DNA of 60,000 nt from Cryptomeria japonica (taxonomy: Eukaryota; Streptophyta; Pinopsida; Cupressales; Cupressaceae). Positions within the stretch are counted from its first letter, which is position 1. The number at the start of each line of letters is the position of its first letter. Both the position numbers and the translations under genes were made by a program. The stretch is taken from positions 830,510,160 to 830,570,159 of the forward strand of contig NC_081411.1 of assembly GCF_030272615.1 (NCBI RefSeq), in the 5' to 3' direction. This document shows, one piece after another, positions 1 through 12,650 of the stretch. Below the pieces are notes generated by a model, which saw only the letters and a program-made list of their open reading frames with translations, was not told the DNA's origin and did not search any database.

Positions 1-2034
1 CGTATGACCCCTTAGGACACCATATGACCCCTTATGACACAATAAGGTGTTGTTATGGGTCGTATGGTGTCCTAAGGGCTCATATGGTGTTCTATGGGGC
101 CATAGGACACCATATGACCCCTTAGGTGTTGTTGGAGATCATATTGTGTCTTAACGGGTCATACGGTGTGTTATGACCCCTTAAGACACCATATGACCCC
201 TTACGACACCATACGACCCATAATGACACCATATGGTGTCCTAAGGGGTCATATAGCGTCCTAAGGGGTCATAGGACACCATATGACCCCTTAGGACACA
301 ATGTGATCCCTAGTGACACATAAGGAGTTATATGGTGTCCTAAGGTGTCATAGGACACTATATGACCCGTTAGGACACCATATGACCCTTTAGGACATGA
401 TATGACCCATAATGACACTATATGGTATTCTAAGGGGTCACATTGTATCCTAAGGGGTCATATGGTGTCCTATGACCCTTTAGGACACAATATGGTGGTG
501 TTATGGATCGTAAGTTGTCGAAAGGGGTCATATGGTATCCTAAGGGGTCATATGGTGCCCTATGACCCCTTAGGACATAATATGGTGTTGTTATGGGTCA
601 TATGGTGTCCTAAGGGGTCATATGGTGTCCTATGGGGCCATAGGACATGATATGACCATTTAGGTGTCGTTAGGGATCATATTATGTCTTAAAGGGTCAT
701 ATGGTGTGTTATGACCCCTTAGGACACCATAAGACCCATAAAGACACCATATGGTGTCCTAAAGGTTCATGTAGTGTCATAGGGGGTCATAGGACACCAT
801 ATGACCCCTTAGGACAAAATGTGAACCCTAACGACATATAAGGATTTATATGGTATCCTAAGGGGTCATAAGACACTATATGACCTGTTAGGACACCATA
901 TCACCCCTTAAGACACCATATGACCCATAATGATGCTATATGGTTTTCTGAGGGGTCACATGGTGTTGTAAGGGGTCATATGGTGTCGTATGACCTCTTA
1001 GGACACCATATGACCCATTCAGACACAATATGGTGTTGTTATGGGTCATATGGTGTCCTATGGGGTCATTGGACACCATATGACCCCTTAGGTGTCGTTA
1101 GCGATCATATTGTGTCTTAATGGGTCATATGGTGTGTTATGACTCCTTAAGACAAAAATATGACCCCTTAGGACACCTTATGTTGTCATATGACCCCTTA
1201 GGACACCATATGACCCATAATGACACTATATGGTGTTCTAATGGGTCACATGGTGTCCTAAGGGGTCATCTAGTGTTCTATGACCCCTTAGGACACCATA
1301 TGACCCCTTAGAACACAATATGGTGTTGTTATGGGTTGTATGGTGTCGTAAGGGGTCATATGGTGTCCTATGACCATTTAGGACACCATATTACCCATTA
1401 GTACACCATATGACCCCTTAGGACATAATATGGTGTTGTTATGGGTCAAATGGTGTCCTAAGGGGTCATATGGTGTCCTATGGGGTCATAGGACACCATA
1501 TAACCCCTTAGGTGTTGTTAGTGATCATATTGTGTCTTAATGGGTCATATGGTGTGTTATGACCCCTTAAGACACCATATGACCCCTTAGGACACCTTAT
1601 GTTTTCATTATGGGTCATATGGTTTCCTAAGGGGTCATATGGTGTCCTAAGGGATCATCACATGCCATAAGACCATACTCACCCCATATGGTGTACTAGG
1701 GGCTTATATGGTGTCCTAAGGGGTCATAGGACACCATACGAACCATACTGACACCATATGGTTTACTAAGGGGTCATATGGTGTCCTAAGGGTTCATAGG
1801 ACACCATATAACCCCTTAGGACACCATATGACCCCTTAGGACACAATATTACCCCTAACGACACATAAGCAGTCATATGGTGTGCTATGACCACTTAGGA
1901 CAAAGTATGGTGTCGTTATGGGTCCTATGGTAACCTAAGAGGTCATATGGTGTCCTATGACCCCTTAGGACACTATATGACCCCTTAGGTGTTGTTAGGG
2001 GTCATATGGTGTCTTATGACCCCTTAGGACCTAG
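1..2034. repeat. Bidirectional short-unit satellite-like array
   Basis: The whole stretch is built from a unit of about 20 bp, GTGTCCTAAGGGGTCATATG, and its reverse complement, mixed along the same strand with point changes. The unit contains near-palindromic cores (CATATG and CCTWAGG), so neighbouring units can pair as hairpins. A longer marker (AGGTGT.GTTAG.GATCATAT followed by TGTGTCTTAA) recurs at 124, 662, 1090 and 1510, giving a higher-order period of about 538, 428 and 420 bp. Short open frames across this region are translations of the repeat and are not genes. The left end is outside the window; the right end is sharp at about 2034, where a purine-rich sequence begins. Confidence 0.9.
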
Positions 2035-2310
2035 AGAGAGGAGGGAGTGAGGAAGAAACTAAGGGAAAGAGGCAAGAGAGGGAATTATATAGGTGTAAGG
2101 ATGAAGAGGGAGCTAGCTCAAGGGATAGGAGAATAAGGGAATTGTGAGAGCTAGAGAGGGGAGGGACAAAGAAGAGTATGTATCTATAAGAGTGAAGGGC
2201 CCAAGAAGAGGTAAGGGGAGAGAGAGAATATTAGATCTAGTTCATAGAGAGAGATGGAACTATGAGGGAAGGGAGATAAAGAAGGGAGAGGTAAGCTGGG
2301 GGTTTCTATG
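2030..2310. other. Purine-rich (GA) tract
   Basis: The plus strand is strongly biased to G and A, with many GAGAG, GGGAG and GAAG words. It starts exactly where the satellite-like array ends and stops before 2320. An open frame of 108 codons runs across it, but it is low-complexity (Arg, Glu, Gly) and has no family resemblance, so I do not call a gene. Confidence 0.6.
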
Positions 2311-4032
2311 TACACATTTGGCGCTCTCCCTATGGGTTGGATTTGTCTTGAGCATCCAACCCAAAGGTTTGGATGACCATTTCAAGCTAGAGACATGTTT
2401 TTATCAAAACATTGAAAATTTTGACATATTTTTGGTCGTGCTCTTGGTCAATTTGCATGTGTTTCAATGAAGTAAAAAAAAATACCATGGTAAACTTGAG
2501 CTCCCTCTTAGCTATCCAACAATGTAATTTATTTCAAATTTTGATTTCATTAAGTCTTTCATCTATAATTTCTTTTGTCAGTGTGTCCAATTTTTTTCAA
2601 AAACCAACATGCACTATTTTGGGTATAGATTTTTACAGGTTCATCAGATTTTGAAAAAACTTACATTTTTATAACTAGACTCCATTCTACACAATTTAAA
2701 AAAAAAATTGATTTTTGATTAGTTTTCAATGATTTTAGGGGGGAGCATGCTCAAATTTCCATTTTTCAGGATGTGTCCACTTTGAAAATTAGTAAAAAAT
2801 CATCTTCTCATTAAAAAATTAGCTAAAAAATCTGGCATAAACTATAAGGTGTTAGCTAATTTCTCACAGAAGTGATTTTAAAAATTCAAAAAAAAAGTTA
2901 ACATTTTAGGGGGGCCACAACAGATGCTATGTTATATTTTTTGCATAAAAACAGGACCACTTTTTGTGGCCCCCCTTTTTCAAGCCCTTAATCTCCACCA
3001 TTTAAAAAAAAAAATTAGTAGTTTAGAAAGTAAACTTGAAGCACTCTGACTCTTGTTCTTTCTGCATCTTCAAATTTGGAGTGTAACTATCTTCAATTTG
3101 TCATTGAAGTTTAGACTTTTCTGATTTCAGAAAAAAAAGTGGCATCTTAAGACCCCCTTTTGGTACCACAAATTGGTGCACATGCCCATCAATCCTTATA
3201 TATTCTTACACTAAGGAGGATCATCTTATTTCACACTTCTTTATTGATCTTACATTGGCATATCTTATGAGCAATCCTACTTATATCAATATTATATTAT
3301 TATATCAGATAGCTTGATCCTACATTAGAGGCATCATGGTACTCGACTATCATGCATATTAAATATTTTAAATTACATATCATACTTATCATATTATCAT
3401 AATTTGTATATTTGAATATTTGCACCATTGTTGAGCTTCAAATCATTGATCACTTTTGATCCTAACTATACTTTTATATCCCATCCATCATATTGATCCT
3501 ATTACACTTCATTTGAAAGTATTGAGTCTTTTGCTAATGAACCCACTTGTCCTACTAATCCTACAAGAAATATTTGATCATACTCATTGATGTCAAGTTG
3601 GACCATTTGTTTTAATTTCATGGTCACTTTTGCCTATATGATGTGTACTACATCACCATTATTTTGATCATATGTTGATCTTATTTAACTTTTTTTACAA
3701 GTTCATGTATGAAATATTTTATATTGATTTTAATAGTTGATGCATTTTACAAGAAATGAATGCATTAAATTGAATATATAATAGATTTGTGAAGTTTCAT
3801 TGAAATATTTAATCAAATTTTGTGCGCAAATTGTATATTTAAAGATTCAATAGTATGTACATGTATATTTTTTTAAGTTCAATATTATATTATATTTCAT
3901 GTGTATCTCATTCAATAACATAGAAATGTTACTATTTATAAATGTTTTTTTAAATTAAAATAGATTCTTCTTTGACATAGAATTGTATATAATTCATGTA
4001 TATCTTTATATATTTAGGAGCTCTTTGTTACC
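2311..4032. other. AT-rich stretch without recognisable gene
   Basis: No coding region is supported. There are long A and T runs and one strong inverted repeat (separate entry). The right part, from about 3190, is the probable upstream region of the gene starting at 4033. I looked here for a terminal inverted repeat matching sequence right of 10176 and did not find one. Confidence 0.5.
2908..2976. repeat. 13-bp perfect inverted repeat (hairpin)
   Basis: AGGGGGGCCACAA at 2908-2920 is perfectly complementary to TTGTGGCCCCCCT at 2964-2976, with a 43-nt AT-rich spacer. The arms stand out from the AT-rich surroundings. It could be a small foldback element or the end of a DNA transposon, but no partner copy was found to the right of the convergent gene pair. 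Confidence 0.6.
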
Positions 4033-6063
4033 ATGGATGTCTTTGAAATAGATGAATTATTAGGTGAAAACCCCCCACCACAACTGCCTCCTCCTCCACC
4101 TCCACCTCCACCCCCTAGATTGGATGAAATTAATTTAAGAGAAAAAATTAATGAAAACCTACAAGTGATTGAAAAAAATATTACTGCTATCCAAAATGAG
4201 CCAATCACGCCACCCCATCTTCTAGAGTTTGCAAAATCAATGTAAACTATTGTCAAGTCAGTTAGATCTGTTCATTCTCAATTAGATCAATTTCATAGAT
4301 GATGAAAAGAGTTGCATGATTTTTATGCTGATGGTTTAACTTATAGGCAAATCACTGATCTCAAAATAACCAAAGCTCATTTATGTCCATATTTTACTAA
4401 CCCAAAAACAAGAGAACCAATGCAACCTAGCTAGAAAAGAATTTCAATTAGGTGGTGTGTGCATCCAGAAATGGCTAGACACTTTTGGGATAGATGGTGG
4501 ATGGTTTTTGATTATCCACCACATCATAATTATGAGGTCCCTTTATATTTTTTGAAGAAATTATACTATGAGTTTTTAATGCACCAAAAACCAAATTATT
4601 TTGATATTAAGTCATTCCAGGGTGTTGGTCATGGAATGCCACAACATAGATTAGGGGCATGAAGTAATAATCCCCTACCAGATCCACCCATAGTTCCACC
4701 TGTTGCTCCATCGATTCCTGCAGATGTGCAAAATACATCATTCATTTCGACATTAGATGCTTTGACTTCCCTCACAAGTAACCTGAATGATCAAGCTGCT
4801 CACATGGCATCCACTCCTCAATGGATGCCACATATGTGTTTGAGTTATCATGAGATGTGTGTAGGTCCTTCTGCTAATCCAGGATCTGCTTTAGTTCCAG
4901 TTGAGCATGATGCAGTAGATGATAGTATGATGACATCATATATGGATTTTCTTTGCTCTAATGATCATCTTGAGTAGGTATAGATATATACATGTATATG
5001 TCAATCTTTAAATTCTTCATTAAATATAGGTATAAATTAAGTGCATGTCTTTTTTATACAATCTAATACTTGATTAAATAAATTTGGTTTATGTAGATAA
5101 GGACTACACCTAATATTAGATTCAATATTGCATCTACTGGAACACAACTCGACACACCTTATGGGGTATAATATCAATTTCTATCTAGACATTGTACTAG
5201 CTTTTTAAGTTAATATGTTATCATCATATACTATATAAATTTTCATGTTGATACATTGAATGCTTCTTTCTCTAGGATTCAAGTCATGAGGGACCCTCTA
5301 CATCACATTGAGAAGAGGGTGTGACAACTGTGACACCATCTATGGTATGTATCTTAGAATTTATAAATTAAATATGAACTCTTACAACATTGTAACTTAA
5401 CTTGAAATTATTTAATACACATATATATGTTCAATAAATATGATTTCATTAAATGCATGTTTGCAGGTAGACACTACTATCAGGATAGGTTATCCTCATA
5501 ATTTTTATTAGAGCCAATTTGAACGCACATCAACATCCTTTGAGGTCTTAATATGTAATACTTAATTTTATCTTATTTTGACTCTTAATTTAAGATTTAA
5601 TTGGACACTTTGAATTTGACCTTGTACAGGACTTAGCTAGCACTACTTTCGGCATTGATATTGCACAAGATACTACTAGAGAAGATGAGCAACCTTATGT
5701 ATGATATTTTATTATATGATTATTTTAAAATCAAATTATAAATGTTCATTTTTATTTAATAAAAAAATAAACACGTGTATGTGCTCATGTTCGTTATATC
5801 ATGTTTCTTATGATGTATACAAGATGGCACAACTATCGAGCATACAGTACATAGAAAACAAGTTACTAGAGTTGATGTGCACACACATATGGTAAGTTTG
5901 TAACTTAATTTATGAATTCCAACTATATTTGATAAATTATTCTTTTAATAGTTAATTTCAATTATTTTAATATTATTTTTTCCTTGTACAACATGAGATG
6001 GGTGGATCTGGTCCAAGTGCCAGGGAGAAGAGACCACGAGATGTTCTTGATGATAACACTTAA
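4033..6063 (+). pseudogene. Decayed seven-exon transposon-associated gene, function unknown
   Basis: The first exon (4033-4977) stays in one frame for about 315 codons despite six internal stops. It starts with a Met, then an acidic stretch and a run of ten prolines, followed by a Trp-rich part (WDRWW around 4485) and a Ser/Thr-rich end. Six short exons follow: 5097-5165, 5276-5344, 5467-5544, 5630-5698, 5823-5891 and 5992-6063. All are phase 0 and most are flanked by GT and AG. They encode Ser/Thr/Asp-rich peptides and end in a basic KRPRD segment (possible nuclear signal) before TAA. Exons 2, 3, 5 and 6 are each 69 nt. The acceptors of exons 6 and 7 read AA where AG is expected, so they look lost. 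The gene converges on the transposase-like gene at 7175-10176 and may be its partner protein in one DNA transposon. I do not recognise the family. Confidence 0.55.
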
Positions 6064-7174
6064 ATTTTATTGTTTATTTGTCTCTGATATGATGTACATG
6101 TACTATTTTATATGATATGTACTTTTTTTATTGACTTTGCACATTTGTTTACACGTGTAATTATTTTTTAACATTGTATATATTGTCTTGGATGTGCACA
6201 TACTTTATATATATGGATAGTTGCATAATAGGATTAGATCATATATATTTTGTGTACATTAGATATTATGTGGAGTTCATCATGTTACCATCCAAATATA
6301 TATATGGCTTAGATATTATATGGATTATGTGGACTTGAGATTTTATTTATGAAAGTTGTGCTTAAATAACTTTATATGGATTATATGGACTTGAAATTTT
6401 ATTTTTGGAATTTTATTTAAATAACTTGTGATTAGATAAACTAAATGTGTACATCATGAACTAACAATGATAATAAGACCAAAGTATCAAAACATATCTT
6501 ATAATTATAACATATTCTAAATTAAAAAGTATTAATCATCATACATAAGAAAAATATATATAATCAAATATATAATACCATTACAATAATAATGATGATA
6601 AGAGAAAAGTATCAAAACAAATATATTGAATAGAACTTGATTAAAACATAATTATCTCATTCATAAATTTGACCAACAGTCTATCATTTATGTATATTAC
6701 ACAAAGTGTAATCAAGAAGAGGTCTATCTAAAATAAAATAAATAGTCTATTTAAATTATAATAATAAGGATTTATATCTCTCAAAATAAAACATAAAGTA
6801 TGCACAAACAATAGTAGTCATTGAGGCCAAGTCTACTCTGAGAGACTTGGAAAAAAAAATACCTATGATTAGTTTTTATAATGAAGGTGCATTGAATTTA
6901 AAATACAACATAAAGCATACATCACAACTCTTCAAAGGGATTTTCCTTAAGGGTACAAAAATTTAACTTACTTGTAATTATTTAAAATGAAACATAAAGT
7001 ATGCACAAATAACTTGGTTTTCACTGATGCATTCTATTTGTGGTAGACCTGAAACAAAATTACTAGATTAGATTTTATAATTATGATGCATGATTTAAAA
7101 TGGTATATAAAATATACATCACGACTTTTAAAAGGGAGGTGGATTAAGGGTTCAAATTATAACTTACTTGATAT
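6064..7174. other. AT-rich spacer between convergent genes
   Basis: About 1.1 kb of very AT-rich sequence separates the 3' ends of the plus-strand gene (stop at 6063) and the minus-strand transposase-like gene (end near 7175). I see no coding signal, only TATATA and TTATAT runs that could act as 3' ends for both genes. Confidence 0.45.
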
Positions 7175-10100
7175 TCATTCTGTTATACCATCTGCATCCT
7201 CTCTCTTTTGCAAAGCATCTATAATTGTCTTGTTCTCTTCCATAAAGAGAGTCCATAATTGTTTATTAGTAGGCCTGCCATGATATCGACCTAATTTTAT
7301 ATTAGTTGCCACTACCAAATGCAAGTAATGTATAATCTTCTTCTCTAATTCATAATCCTCAAATGCAGTCAATCCATTCTTTCTTGTTAGATATTTGCGT
7401 AGCCAAGTGCCAACAAAAACCACATATCCTATTGGATAGTCATAAACAACATCATCTACTCGAGGAGTCGTTAGCTTATGTTTTGGCTCTACACATTGAG
7501 CCAACCAATACTCTTTCCCCTCTTCATTGTCCTCTGGTGCAACAACAACATAGACATGTCTTGTGCACAAAACAATTTAATTTTAATATTTAATGAGAAA
7601 TAAAAACAAAAATATATAGTGTAAGATTTCATATATATGTACTATTTAATAAATCAAAACAAATTTCAAAAACAATTTTACCTTGTTGTATAAGATCTGA
7701 AATGTGGTCATAGTTATTTGATGCAAACATCTGATCCATATCTTCATCAGTTCTTTCATGTGAATCATTTGCATCTATGGGTGTCAATGATCTTTGTTGC
7801 CATTCTCACAAAATTCTCAATCTCCTAAAACATAAAACTAACAAAAGCAAGTGAGCTGCCTTGTGAATATAGTCCATGTGTTTGAATTAGAACTCTTAAA
7901 TGAATACCATTTAGCTGATCCAATGATGGTATTGTAATCATGCCAAATATGAATACTATCTTCCTCTACAACCCAGAAGAAACATCAAATTGCAGAGTTC
8001 TTAGTTGATCCTTTTGACAACTTTGAATTGCACCAATCTACAACTGCACGAGCATCTCTGAATTTCACCGCATCCTCGAATTTCAATTGTTCTCTAGCAA
8101 GAGCTTTTTTTGCATAGGCAATAGCTCCATCGTGTTCCCCCTTACCATGTCCCTCTTCAAAAAAACTCCATAAATGTTGGACATTGGTTATCTTGTGAAT
8201 TTTGCATAGCCAATAAAACATTCTTGCATTTTTTAATTGTCTAGTGCAGTTATTCAACCATATCATATGTTATTTCATGTCAATTTCTCTTTCCCTAAGA
8301 TTATCATGAAATACCTCGAAGCAATGCTGAAGAAACTCTGATGAGTGTAATTGATTATCACTAACATAGAAATGATACTACCTAAAAAAAAAATTGTTAT
8401 CTTTTGTACTATCATGGTCATGTCTATATATAATGTGCACAAATATGGCCACTTGCACTGCATTGTAGTATTGTGATTGAGTTTCCTCTTATGGTTTTAG
8501 AGTATAATTTTCAGCAAAATCCACAACTGATACTATTGTTCCAACTGGAAATGTGTTCTTGCATATGCAAAACTGTCCATCAAGCCATCAGGCATGTTGG
8601 GAATGTTTCACATATTTTGGAACAATATGACTTTTAAACTCACTGATAAATGCATTCACACTATTCTATTTTGTAATCAATTATAAACATTTCCCCATCT
8701 TTCCATCCTTTAGAGGGTATTCTATATTTTTAAATCTCCTAACATCAACCATTTATTGTCCAAACTCAGATGAAACATGTTCATGCAAACATTCACCTAT
8801 CAAAGAATAGTTCCCACATAAATTGAAAAGGCCATAAATGCATGAACTAGAAATAAATAATTGTTCATTAGGTGGTTTACAAAATAAACTTGCAATAAAA
8901 TCTTTTATAGTTTCGGGTGGAACATAAACACCACAATCCTGCACAAGATCATTACCATATAACATACAACGTATATATCAAAAAACATCATAATAGTATC
9001 GAAACTGAACATGAGTTTTACAACAACAAGATATTCTTTGTTTATTGATTTTAACATACTAGGGTTTGCATTTTTCAAATTATCTTTGACTAATTTGTAA
9101 ATTCATTAACATAGATTCATCACTAATTTTTTTAAAGAATTCAGTTTGAGTCATGTCAAGAAGATGTTTTGGATGAGGATCATGAATTTTTGATCCCAAC
9201 CTAAACAATAAAACATCTCTAGAATTTGATGAAATTCTAGTGTTATCATGCCAAAATTTTGCAATTAATTGTTTAGTTTCATCATTTAAAAAAATGTCTG
9301 ACCTTTGAAGTCTACCACTAAAACTCCAACAATGGTTTAGTGGATCAATTTCAATTGTGTCTCTTCTTTGGACACTCTTGACAAGGTTCGACGATGTAAG
9401 TTCAAATAGCCACTTATATCACTTAACATTCTTTTACTAACAATTGTTTTCTCAACTATAGCAGTTATTATAACTCTACATGCTGCATTCTTATCTTTAG
9501 ATTGACTTTTTTTTTTTATAGAATCAATGGCACTGACACTAGTAGATACAACTTGCTTATATGATTCATCTTTTCTTTTTGGTTTTGCATAAATACCTAT
9601 TTTTTTCATGACTTTATGCATTTTTAACATTTTTATTAATTGTAGCATTAATTGACATTGGAATCCTAACTTTTTATTATAGAAAAATTGATTATATAAT
9701 TTGTTCGCATGTGTTCTGATTTGTCTCCAAGAAACTAACCCATTAAGATTATCTAGCACATTGCTATCAATAGTAAACAAATTACATTCATTTTCTTTCA
9801 GAGAGGGTGGTGTAATATTTTCATTTTTTATTTCTTTTCGTATTGGTGTATGAAATTTATATCCAACTTCATTTAAATCAGCAATTTGATTGGCATCATA
9901 GTCTTTGGGATTTAAAAACATACTAGGATTCACATCCACATGAACATTTGCTTCCACAGTCATACCCGTGTTTGGTTCTACATTTCTTGTGTCCATCATG
10001 ATCTCTTCAATGGTCTCATCTAGAACAGGCACTGAACTAGATGCTTCAGAAGTGTTATTCAATTGTCGTTATTGTGATCTTTGATCTCTTTAGCATTTTT

Positions 10101-10176
10101 CCTCCTCTCTTTGTGCTTGAATTTCATCTCCTATAATTATCTTCCTTTGTTTCTTTTGACGTTGCTTAGAACCCAT
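7175..10176 (-). pseudogene. Decayed DDE-transposase-like gene
   Basis: Read on the minus strand, the protein starts at 10176 with MGSKQRQKKQRK. It runs to about 9370 as a basic/Ser-rich N-terminus, then shifts frame. Recognisable blocks follow in order: DMTQTEFFKK (about 9150), FEKCKP..VKINK..SCCCKTHV (about 9020-9080), DFAENY (about 8510), QLKNARMFYWLCKIH (about 8210) and GHGKGEHDG (about 8123-8152). The tail ends at 7175. These blocks match a family I remember from mosses, ferns and animals as uncharacterised transposon proteins. By analogy the first acidic residue is in DFAENY. The usual SDG block reads LNN here, so a catalytic Asp is probably lost. A likely intron lies at about 7570-7681 (GTAAAA donor). 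Several stops and at least one frameshift make it inactive. Confidence 0.6.
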
Positions 10177-12458
10177 CTTTACAAACTCCTCTTCAAAAAA
10201 CAATATCTTTTTACTGAGTTCTTAAAAAATTTATGTAAAAACTATTAAAAAGTACTGCCAAATGATGTAAAAAATGTTTGTTAGTACAGATTTCAATGAT
10301 AGTGTGGTAAATTGATGCAATCTGTCTTTTTTTTTACAACAACGATTATTTAGGAATGGGCCCCCGTTTTAGAAACAAGGGCCTCTTATTAAATCCAATG
10401 GTCAAAAAAAGGAATAGGCCCTCGTTCTGTGGAATTTGATTCCACAACCTGCCACTTGGCTCGGGATTAGGCCTGGGATAGGCCTGGGATGGCCACACTT
10501 GAGACATGGACCTACAAATTCAAATCTCCATGAATGAAAGCACAAATATGAACTTCTGAAATAGTTTACGTGCTTGTAATTAGAGAATTTTTATATGAAA
10601 TTAAAACCCATTTCAGATTATATAGTCTAGATTCTAAATATATAAATTTATTTAAATATTGATTATTTTAACTATTTTTCATTTAATTTATACTAAATCG
10701 GGTCCAGAAACTTGAAATATTAACTAATTTTGTTAATTTAATAACTTCTTTATTTTAATGAATTTTGAAAAAAAATTATGTCATCAATCTACACAAAATT
10801 ATTTTCTATTTTAAAAAAAATTAAGTTTACGTCAAATTATGTGGGCCATACATGTCAAATTTTTAAAAAGATAATTACGGTCATTAAAAAATTAATTAAA
10901 AAAATATTAGAAAAAAAAATGCAAAAAAATATGTTCATCAATCTTCAGTGTGTTACAAACCATTTCCCAAAACGGTTTGAGAAAATAATTTTAATTGTGT
11001 CAAAAAGTGTGGATTGTACACATGCATGGTATGGTCCTAAAACAAGCATTTTTAAAACATAGTTTTTAGAACTCCATTCAAAAAGTTATTTTTTATTATG
11101 TGAGTATTAAAATAAATTACATATTTGGAAAGTAAACTCAGAGGGCTATCTTTTATATTACTAGCTTTTTTCAAGATTCAATCTCTAAGTGTTTCAAAAT
11201 TTAAGCTAATAATAAGTAATAAGTAGTGGATATTTCCTAACTCTTATTTTTAAGAGGCCAAAAAGTGGACTTAGCTTCTTGCACTGACCAAAAATTCAAA
11301 TGGAAAGGTAAAAAGGAAAAACTTTTATTTTTTATTTCATTTCCTTTTTTCACAATACTTTCCTTCAGCACAAGCATTTAAAACTTAAATGACTTCCACA
11401 ATATATATTAATGCAACTTTACACAATAAAATAAGCCATTTAACCATTTAATCTAGCAAATCATTAATTCAATTAAATCAATAACCTCAAGAGAATAATA
11501 ATTAACTAATTACACCAACATAATATAGTATCATCCATTCAATTAAATAACCGTTCAGATGAACAAAAGCATGCAAAATGAAGAATGATCAAATGACGAC
11601 TCACAAATGACCAAACCAACGCACTATGACTTGCATACCAGCCAGACGGGAAAGACAACCGATTGACAACACACACATGAGTGTAACTAAGGGTCAAGTT
11701 AGGGTCCAACAACTATCTCCTCCACTCCCATCAGACATATAAGGCACACTTAGACCTGTGAAGTCAGGTGGAGTCGATACCCTATACCTACCTGGTACTA
11801 GTACCTACAATGTCCTGCACCAAAGTATCCACACGTGTATATAGACAAATATACATATATATAAACAAACACGACACACACACCGATGAATGAGAATCGT
11901 GGCGTTCCTTGTCTCACTAGAGTGAGTGAAGGAAAATCATCCCCTTGCATCCCAATACACTTGCAAACACGTAACATATAAATAATGCATCACACATATA
12001 AGGTAAGAGTGTTAGCCCATGATAATAATCCATAAAATAACATTAATCATAAGCACTGAGATATTGCATAAAAGCATACACCACAAATCTAGAAAAAGCA
12101 TGAAATAACATCACATCAAATCTGAATCAATATACAATAATGTTCCACTGAAGTCAATCAAAAACATACAAAAAGAGTCTGATCTAGGAGGGGTACTACA
12201 TCTACATAGATGGATTATAGCTTGAATGACTATTTATTTATTAAATTTCTAGATGTACATGATAATTGTGTAAGTGTACCAATTGAAATAGCTTATGTCT
12301 TAAATATTTTTGATTGAAAAATCAATGTTTGGAAGTTGAAAGAATATATTAAAAAAATATATTATGAATTTTATTTAAATACATAATATAACACTGTGTG
12401 GAGTATAAGACAATTGTTTCATTAATTTGTTCAAATTAACCCATAGAAGATTGTGAAT
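10177..12458. other. AT-rich stretch without recognisable gene
   Basis: No supported coding region. An open frame at 10778-11062 is Lys/Ile/Asn-rich and looks like chance in AT-rich DNA. The part from about 11600 to 12458 lies directly left of a primer-binding-site-like sequence and may include an LTR, but I could not define its start. Confidence 0.4.
10352..10434. repeat. Imperfect direct repeat upstream of transposase-like gene
   Basis: AGGAATGGGCCCCCGTTTT at 10352 and AGGAATAGGCCCTCGTTCT at 10410 are imperfect direct copies 58 bp apart, lying 5' of the minus-strand gene that starts at 10176. The elevated GC is unusual for the surroundings. They may be subterminal transposon repeats or promoter elements; I could not find the matching other end. 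Confidence 0.4.
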
Positions 12459-12650
12459 ACTAGTTTTGTATCAGAGCCAATCAGCTCTATCAATATGGGC
12501 ATTGTAGGCACTACCTATGACATTCAATAAAATGATAATAAATAGTTTAGGTATACTCTACTTCCCTCTGCATCGAAATACTTTGGGAAACCTTTCTCGA
12601 ATCTTCCCATGTCAAAGGCATTTTTTAATTTAAATGCAATCAGTATTGTA
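12459..12650 (+). repeat. LTR-element leader fragment with PBS-like site
   Basis: At 12466-12478 the sequence TTGTATCAGAGCC is one base away from the plant initiator-Met-tRNA primer site TGGTATCAGAGCC. The next 170 bp match 21290-21459 (continuing at 46746) at roughly 75-80 percent by eye, including GGGCATTGTAGGCACTACC. This is therefore the 5' leader of an LTR retrotransposon related to the outermost host of the nest on the right. I do not recognise coding sequence after it (12634-12900). Confidence 0.6.

Noticed and set aside
402-1311. Three open frames of 63-82 codons in the left array
   Set aside because: They translate the 20-bp repeat (YDPLGHHM-like periodic peptides), so they are by-products of the array.
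1-2034. CRISPR-like array
   Set aside because: Units are contiguous and degenerate in both orientations without unique spacers, in plant-type DNA.
4014-4256. Minus-strand Gly-rich open frame
   Set aside because: It is the antisense of the polyproline stretch of the plus-strand exon; the sense frame continues for 945 bp and this one does not.
2908-10434. Terminal inverted repeats flanking the convergent gene pair
   Set aside because: I compared the GC-rich motifs near 2908-2976 and 3150 with those near 10352-10434 and found no matching inverted pair, so the transposon ends remain undefined.
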